10,695 nt of DNA from an uncultured Clostridia bacterium (GTDB lineage: Bacteria; Bacillota; Clostridia; TANB77; CAG-508), in NCBI GenBank assembly GCA_944390615.1, contig CALXRJ010000133.1:1-10695 (forward strand), written 5' to 3'. The notes under the pieces are model-generated. The model did no database searches. It was not told where the DNA came from and saw nothing but the letters and a program-made list of their open reading frames with translations. Position 1 is the first letter of the stretch. Each line of letters begins with the position of its first letter. The translations under genes and the position numbers were made by a program. Shown one piece after another: positions 6,632 through 10,695 of this stretch.

Positions 6632-7351
6632 AAATCCCTCCTCAAAATTAATTTACTTTTAAAAGCAATTCATGAAAAAGAAATAAACTTAAAGAACAAA
6701 AACGAATCATTACAAAAAATGATGATAAACATGGCTCATGATTTAAGAACGCCACTTACTTCTGCCATTGGCTATATAGATATGATTCAAAAGGAAGAGC
6801 TTTCCATGGCTGAAAAAGAAAAATATATGGGAATTATTGAAGAAAGATTAAACAAATTATCTGATTTAATAACTAATTTTTTTGATTTTTCTAAAGCGAT
6901 TTCAGAAGAAGAAATTGAAAAGCAAAAGGAAAATCTTATGGAAATATTAGAAAATAGTCTAGCAAATTTTTATGATGATTTTACCAAACAGAATAGAAAA
7001 ATTGATTTAAATAGCAAAGTTTCTAAAATAGAGATTGTTACCAATCGCGCCTTATTAGTAAGGATTTTTGATAATTTAATTGTAAATAGTTATAAACATA
7101 GCAAAAGTGATTTAAAAATTAATGTACAAATTGTAGGAAATAAAGTAGTTTTAGAGTTTATCAATGAATTGGAAGATTTATCATTAGATGTTCAAAAAAT
7201 GTTTGAAGAGTTTTACACAACCGATGATTCTAGAAACAATGGAAATACAGGACTTGGTTTAGCCATTGTAAAGGAATTTGTACGATTACTAGGTGGTAGT
7301 GTACAGGCTCAAAAGGTTGACCATTTTCTTAAAATTATTCTAAAATTATAG
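6632..7351 (+). pseudogene. Sensor histidine kinase remnant (lacks sensor, membrane part and start)
   Basis: The catalytic half of a VanS-like histidine kinase is present. 'NMAHDLRTPLTSAIGYIDMI' is the H box, with the phospho-His encoded at 6737-6739. 'FDNLIVNSYKHS' is the N box (Asn at about 7085-7087), 'FEEFY' the F box, and 'NTGLGLAIVKEF' the G2 box. The G1 (DxGxG) motif is not recognisable, as in some members of this group. The first ATG (6719) sits only 6 codons before the His and has no ribosome site. Upstream the frame stays open to 6632 and still reads like the coiled linker that precedes an H box ('HEKEINLKNKNESLQKM'), but without ATG, GTG or TTG. Sensor and membrane helices are missing, and the break abuts the MerR ribosome site. 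Most likely a 5'-deleted kinase. Translation of a soluble fragment from 6719 cannot be excluded. Confidence 0.75.
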
Positions 7352-7371
7352 CATATTTTTTTATTCTATGA

Positions 7372-7377
7372 TATACT
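7372..7377 (+). promoter_or_regulatory. Possible -10 element upstream of the anchored protein gene
   Basis: TATACT at 7372-7377 is a fair -10 hexamer 29 bases before the ATG at 7407. The matching -35 position (around 7349) reads TAGCAT, a weak match, so the assignment is tentative. Confidence 0.35.
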
Positions 7378-7406
7378 TTAAGAAAATATTTTAGGGGAGG
7401 TTTTTT

Positions 7407-8105
7407 ATGAAGAAAAAAGTATTAATTGCTATTCTTATTGTAATAGTGCTAGCCATTGTAGCAATTGGAGTTTCCGTATTTTTAGATTTAAAGCAGGAGG
7501 AAAAATTAAAGACAGAATTAACAGAGATAAATGAATTATCCAATTCAGAAACAACCGATAGAGCTACCATAGAAGAGAGACTAGAAAGAACAGTCACAAA
7601 AGGAAACTATGCTATCGTAGAACAAGCTTTTAAACAATATTTAAAAGACGATTTTGATAATATGTTGCAAATCGCCGAAATCTTAAATGATGAAAGAATT
7701 ACTACTATATTAACAGTTGATAATTACATATATGATGGAAAAGATTTCACACAAACCAAAAATTATCTAACAACCACAAAAGAAACATTAGAAACCTGCA
7801 AAGCAAATTATACAGAATTTTTTACCGAAGAAAAAGCAATGTCTTATATTAATGATAAAGGATTAGATAGCTATTATACCGATTTTTATAAGCAAGAACT
7901 AGTAGGAGATATAGAAAATCAAAAAATCGATACAACTGTAGAAGATTCTATTGATGAAATAATTGAAATATTAGACATTTCAGAAGAAGTGATTAATCTA
8001 TTATCCGAAAATCCAGATAGTTGGCAAATAGAAGGGGATACTATTGTTTTCAATCGTGAAGATTTATCCAATGAATATGATGAGTTAATAAGTAAATTAT
8101 CATAA
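7407..8105 (+). CDS. Membrane-anchored protein of unknown function
   Basis: I do not recognise the family. The 232-aa product has a Lys-rich start (MKKK) and one hydrophobic helix at about residues 5-27 without a lipobox cysteine. It should be a signal-anchored protein with its bulk outside the membrane. The remainder is polar, acidic and mostly helical, with long Glu/Lys/Thr-rich segments and a single Cys in 'LETCKANY'. There are no obvious catalytic motifs. AGGGGAGG at 7393-7400 lies 6 bases before the ATG. The gene appears to be transcribed alone or with the downstream flavin reductase; no convincing terminator separates them. Confidence 0.8.
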   Translation: MKKKVLIAILIVIVLAIVAIGVSVFLDLKQEEKLKTELTEINELSNSETTDRATIEERLERTVTKGNYAIVEQAFKQYLKDDFDNMLQIAEILNDERITTILTVDNYIYDGKDFTQTKNYLTTTKETLETCKANYTEFFTEEKAMSYINDKGLDSYYTDFYKQELVGDIENQKIDTTVEDSIDEIIEILDISEEVINLLSENPDSWQIEGDTIVFNREDLSNEYDELISKLS

Positions 8106-8140
8106 TTTTTTTACAATTTTATGTTAAAATTATTTATTTA

Positions 8141-8149
8141 TGATACAAT
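8141..8149 (+). promoter_or_regulatory. Extended -10 promoter element before the flavin reductase
   Basis: TGATACAAT combines a TG dinucleotide, one base, and TACAAT (8144-8149), an extended -10 that can work with a poor -35. It lies 29 bases before the ATG at 8179. The surrounding DNA is almost pure A/T, so chance matches are likely. Confidence 0.45.
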
Positions 8150-8178
8150 AATTTCATAAAAAATAAGGAGGAATCAAG

Positions 8179-8745
8179 ATGAGAAAAAAGATTAAAACCA
8201 CAGAAGCAATTTTTCCTATGCCAGTATTAATGATTGCCACTTATAATGAAGATGGCACAATTGATGTAATGAACGCAGCATGGGGAACTATGCTAGAAAG
8301 AGACCATGTTATTTTAAACTTAACAGAAAGCCATAAAACCGTAAAAAATATTAAGGCAAGAAAAGCATTTACTGTCAGTATTGCTGATAGCAAACATGTA
8401 GTAGAAGCAGATTACTTTGGTGTTGTATCCGGAAATAATACACCAAATAAATTTGAAAACACCAACCTTACAGCGGAAAAATCAGAGTTAGTAGATGCTC
8501 CAATTATCCGTGAATTTCCAATTTGTATGGAATGTGAATTTATAGAATATCAGGATGGAGAATATGGCTGTGGCGTAGTTGGAAAAGTAGTTAATGTAAC
8601 AGCAGATGAGAGCGTGATGAAGGGAGATAATGTAGATATTTCTTTAGTAGATGCTATTGCATTTGACCCTTATACACATGGCTATTATAAAATAGGCGAG
8701 AGAGTTGGAAATGCTTTCAAAGATGGGTTAGAATTGAAAAAATAG
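8179..8745 (+). CDS. Flavin reductase family protein (FMN-binding split barrel)
   Basis: The 188-aa product has the fold signature of flavin reductase-like/flavoredoxin proteins. 'PMPVLMIATYNEDGTIDVMN' near the N-terminus is the FMN-binding strand pair. 'NLTESHKTVKNIKARKAFTVSI' and 'DYFGVVSGNNTPNKF' form the following conserved core. Such soluble proteins bind FMN and transfer electrons between NAD(P)H or a redox partner and flavin or another acceptor. The exact partner is unknown. AAGGAGGA (8165-8172) lies 6 bases before the ATG. The length is normal, and a terminator immediately follows, so it is probably the last or only gene of its transcript. Confidence 0.88.
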   Translation: MRKKIKTTEAIFPMPVLMIATYNEDGTIDVMNAAWGTMLERDHVILNLTESHKTVKNIKARKAFTVSIADSKHVVEADYFGVVSGNNTPNKFENTNLTAEKSELVDAPIIREFPICMECEFIEYQDGEYGCGVVGKVVNVTADESVMKGDNVDISLVDAIAFDPYTHGYYKIGERVGNAFKDGLELKK

Positions 8746-8749
8746 TTAG

Positions 8750-8790
8750 AAAAATGTCAGCATATTTTGTGTGTTGGCATTTTTTATTTT
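8750..8790 (+). terminator. Intrinsic terminator after the flavin reductase
   Basis: A 13-bp stem pairs 8750-8762 with 8772-8784 (two G-T pairs) around a 9-base loop and is followed by a T-rich run. It begins 5 bases after the stop codon. Confidence 0.8.
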
Positions 8791-8826
8791 ATTTAAAAAT
8801 TTTTTTAATAATTTTAGTCCAATTGG

Positions 8827-8855
8827 TTGACAAAAGGATAAAAATATCATAAAAT
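8827..8855 (+). promoter_or_regulatory. Sigma-A type promoter of the RhuM-Fic gene
   Basis: A perfect TTGACA (8827-8832) and TAAAAT (8850-8855) are 17 bases apart. Transcription should begin near 8862, leaving a leader of about 80 bases before the ATG at 8943. That is long for this window and contains a 10-bp palindrome. Confidence 0.75.
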
Positions 8856-8878
8856 ACAAACATAAGTTCTGGAGCTAA

Positions 8879-8888
8879 TAAACGTTTA
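8879..8888. promoter_or_regulatory. Palindrome TAAACGTTTA in the leader, possible operator
   Basis: This 10-bp perfect palindrome has no unpaired centre, so it is better suited to binding a dimeric repressor than to an RNA hairpin. It sits about 20 bases downstream of the expected transcription start. A wider inverted pair, AGTTCT (8865-8870) and AGAACT (8911-8916), surrounds it. The core resembles LacI-family operators but lacks the outer TG/CA of a catabolite-response site. Confidence 0.35.
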
Positions 8889-8942
8889 AGCAGGCAAAAA
8901 TATAGGAGTAAGAACTAAATTTTTTGAAAAGGATGTGTGCTT

Positions 8943-9887
8943 ATGGACGAAAAAAAGAATGAAATTATTTTATTTGAAAACCAAGGAGTAAAATTAGAAG
9001 TAAACTTAAGAGATGAAACGGTATGGCTTACACAAGCTCAAATGGAAGAACTATTCAATGTAAAGCATGCAACAATAAGTGAACACATTAACAATATTTT
9101 CAAGGAAGGAGAACTAGATGAAAAAACTTCTGTCGGAAATTCCGACAAAAGTACAGGTGGAAGAAAATCTAAAATATACAATTTAGATGTAATCATTTCT
9201 GTTGGCTATAGAGTAAAATCTCAAAATGGTGTAATTTTCAGAAAATGGGCAACCAAAATTCTAAAAGACTATATGTTAAAAGGTTATGCCGTAAATCAAA
9301 AAAGATTAGATTATTTAGAAAAAACCATAAAATTAATAGACATCGCTAATCGTATGGACGAAAGATTAGAAGGAAATGACGCAAAAGAAATCCTAAAAGT
9401 AATTGGAGAATATTCAAAAGCACTAGACTTATTAGATGACTATGACCATAGAACCCTGAAAAAAGTAGAAGGAAATATAGACGAAAGAAAAATAGAATAT
9501 AGCGAATGTATTGCAATTATCAATCAATTAAGATTTAATGAGGAAAGTGCCTTATTTGCAGTAGAAAGAGACAAAGGATTAGAATCCATTATTGGAAATA
9601 TCTATCAAAGTTTTGGAGGACAAGATATCTACAAAAGTATTGAAGAAAAAGCTGCGAATTTCTTATATTTAATCGTAAAAAATCATGTTTTTGCCGATGG
9701 TAATAAAAGAATTGCAGCAACCTTATTTATCTACTTTTTAAATTTTTATGGCATTTTATATAAAGGTGGCAAACAAACAATTGATAACAATACTTTAGCA
9801 GCACTAACTTTACTAATCGCAGAATCCAATCCAAAAGAAAAAGAAGTCATTATAGATTTGGTAATGAATTTTTTAAATACTGACTAA
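8943..9887 (+). CDS. RhuM-type DNA-binding domain fused to a Fic/Doc domain
   Basis: The 314-aa protein has two parts. Residues 1 to about 115 are the RhuM ('virulence protein') module with a helix-turn-helix-like segment 'TQAQMEELFNVKHATISEHI' near 31-50 and the conserved 'YNLDVIISVGYRVKS'. After a helical linker, a Fic/Doc domain (about 190-310) carries H248-V-F-A-D-G-N-K-R256. This is the HxFx(D/N)GNKR active site, with Lys as in Doc. Fic enzymes transfer AMP or another nucleotide to proteins; Doc-type enzymes transfer phosphate. The chemistry here is not decided by sequence alone. I see no clear (S/T)xxxE(G/N) inhibitory motif and no antitoxin gene beside it. I chose ATG 8943 because AAAAGGA (8927-8933) is 9 bases upstream; GTG 8937 would be only 3 bases away. 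It is monocistronic. RhuM-Fic fusions are known in mobile and accessory regions. Confidence 0.85.
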   Translation: MDEKKNEIILFENQGVKLEVNLRDETVWLTQAQMEELFNVKHATISEHINNIFKEGELDEKTSVGNSDKSTGGRKSKIYNLDVIISVGYRVKSQNGVIFRKWATKILKDYMLKGYAVNQKRLDYLEKTIKLIDIANRMDERLEGNDAKEILKVIGEYSKALDLLDDYDHRTLKKVEGNIDERKIEYSECIAIINQLRFNEESALFAVERDKGLESIIGNIYQSFGGQDIYKSIEEKAANFLYLIVKNHVFADGNKRIAATLFIYFLNFYGILYKGGKQTIDNNTLAALTLLIAESNPKEKEVIIDLVMNFLNTD

Positions 9888-9891
9888 GAAA

Positions 9892-9937
9892 AATATAAAT
9901 GAGAGTAATGATATTGCGAATTACTCTCATTTATGTT
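9892..9937. terminator. Inverted repeat, terminator or operator before the response regulator
   Basis: A perfect 15-bp inverted repeat (9895-9909 with 9920-9934), extendable to 18 pairs including one G-T, has a 10-base loop. It begins 5-8 bases after the RhuM-Fic stop, as a terminator would, but no clear T run follows. A possible promoter (TTGCGA 9914-9919, TAATAT 9937-9942, 17 bases apart, TG before the -10) starts in its loop. An operator role is therefore also possible. Confidence 0.55.
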
Positions 9938-9974
9938 AATATAAACCTAATACCAAACACAAAGGAGTTATGAC

Positions 9975-10640
9975 ATGGCTGCTAAAATATTAATTGTAGA
10001 AGATGATACCAGTATCCATTCCATCTTAGAGGAAATATTAAAACAAGAAAATTATATCATATATAATGCCTATTCCGGAACAGAAGCACTAATGCTATTA
10101 GAAAAAGTACAAGTAGATTTAATTTTACTGGATTTAATGTTATCTGGCATTAATGGAGAAGAAATCATAAAAAAAATAAAACATATTCCCATTATTGTAC
10201 TAAGTGCTAAAATTTCCCCAAGTGATAGAGTAGAATGTTTAATAAACGGAGCAAATGATTATATAGCAAAACCATTTAACAAAGAAGAACTACTAGCAAG
10301 AATAAAAGTACAATTAAGAATAAATCAAGGAAAAACTGAGGTTAAAGAATTAAAATATAAAGATCTATTTTTAAAAGAAGATAACCATACCTTATTTGTA
10401 AAAGAAAATCCAATCCATTTAACAAAAACAGAATATGCCATATTAAAACAACTATTATTAAATCCTAAAAAAGTGGTAACCAAAACCAAATTACTAGACC
10501 AAATCAGTTGTGACACACCAGACTGTGATGAAAATTCTTTAAAAGTGCATATTAGCAATATAAGAAAGAAAATAAAAAAAGTAACAGAAGAAGAATATAT
10601 AGAATCCATATGGGGAATCGGCTTTAAAATTCATGAATAA
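9975..10640 (+). CDS. Two-component response regulator, OmpR/PhoB family
   Basis: The 221-aa product is a full-length regulator. The receiver domain (about 1-118) has the acidic pair D10/D11, the phospho-accepting D53 in 'LILLDLMLSG', the switch Ser S77 and the conserved Lys K99 in 'AKPF'. The C-terminal winged helix (about 125-221) contains 'LTKTEYAILKQLLLNPKKVV', the recognition helix region 'DENSLKVHISNIRKKIKK' and the final 'IWGIGFKI' hairpin. It should bind direct-repeat DNA as a dimer when phosphorylated by a histidine kinase. AAAGGAG (9961-9967) lies 7 bases before the ATG. No intact kinase is present in the window. The partner may lie downstream, or it may once have been the kinase whose remnant is at 6632-7351. 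Tandem boxes right after the stop are a likely binding site. Confidence 0.92.
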   Translation: MAAKILIVEDDTSIHSILEEILKQENYIIYNAYSGTEALMLLEKVQVDLILLDLMLSGINGEEIIKKIKHIPIIVLSAKISPSDRVECLINGANDYIAKPFNKEELLARIKVQLRINQGKTEVKELKYKDLFLKEDNHTLFVKENPIHLTKTEYAILKQLLLNPKKVVTKTKLLDQISCDTPDCDENSLKVHISNIRKKIKKVTEEEYIESIWGIGFKIHE

Positions 10641-10644
10641 AATC

Positions 10645-10685
10645 TTTACAAAATCTTAACAATTTTCTTAACCAATTTCTTAACA
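10645..10685 (+). promoter_or_regulatory. Four tandem TTAACA-like boxes, probable response-regulator binding site
   Basis: TTTACA (10645), TTAACA (10656), TTAACC (10668) and TTAACA (10680) start 11, 12 and 12 bases apart, about one helical turn. This is the arrangement bound by OmpR/PhoB-family regulators such as Bacillus PhoP (TT-A/C/T-ACA boxes with about 5-base spacers). It begins 4 bases after the regulator's stop codon and probably controls the next gene, outside the window. Confidence 0.65.
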
Positions 10686-10695
10686 ATTAAATGAT

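Noticed and set aside
8094..8131. A/T-only inverted repeats after the anchored protein as a terminator
   Set aside because: Stems contain only A-T pairs with loops of 1-3 bases, as expected by chance in this composition.
8877..8890. Catabolite-response (cre) site
   Set aside because: The palindrome core fits, but the outer TG and CA required by the cre consensus are missing.
1..10695. tRNA, rRNA or CRISPR array
   Set aside because: No tRNA-like cloverleaf, rRNA stretch or regularly spaced direct repeat was seen by eye; the only tandem repeats are the short boxes at 10645-10685.

Overview
This window is strongly AT-rich, with purine-rich Shine-Dalgarno sequences, several TTG/GTG starts and typical Bacillota families (ECF sigma factor, OmpR-type regulator, MerR regulator, RhuM/Fic protein). 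It looks like chromosome from a low-GC Bacillota bacterium, most likely a gut-type member of Clostridia. That placement is an impression from composition and gene content, not from a marker gene. All genes but one (a MerR regulator) are on the + strand.

Layout. Positions 1-1640 hold the end of an FtsX-type ABC permease and a monofunctional GT51 peptidoglycan glycosyltransferase interrupted by a one-base frameshift, closed by a 20-bp-stem terminator. Positions 1681-3500 are a three-gene operon with overlapping genes: an ECF-type sigma factor, a 90-aa two-helix membrane protein, and a membrane protein with an extracytoplasmic domain and a C-terminal double zinc ribbon. A 310-bp near-perfect palindrome (3506-3815, outer arms of 90 identical bases) follows. 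Then comes a 771-aa P-type cation ATPase (3883-6198), converging on a MerR regulator (6219-6629, minus strand). Next are a histidine kinase remnant without sensor or start codon, an anchored protein of unknown function, a flavin reductase family protein, a RhuM-Fic/Doc fusion with its own promoter, and an OmpR/PhoB response regulator. The window ends in four tandem TTAACA-like boxes.

Main connection. The sigma operon and the P-type ATPase are preceded by nearly the same 30-base promoter: an AAC-type -35 element, exactly 16 bases, then CGTGTA. The two copies agree at 25 of 30 positions and differ only in the spacer. This has the architecture of an ECF promoter. It suggests that the sigma factor activates its own operon and the cation pump, with the small membrane protein and the zinc-ribbon membrane protein as candidate sensor/anti-sigma partners. 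A sigma-A promoter just upstream of the first copy would supply basal expression. This candidate envelope-stress or ion-stress regulon is the most interesting unit here. The palindrome ends six bases before the second ECF promoter and separates the sigma operon from its apparent target.

Several parts appear damaged or orphaned: the frameshifted glycosyltransferase, the beheaded kinase beside the MerR gene, and a response regulator with no kinase in view.
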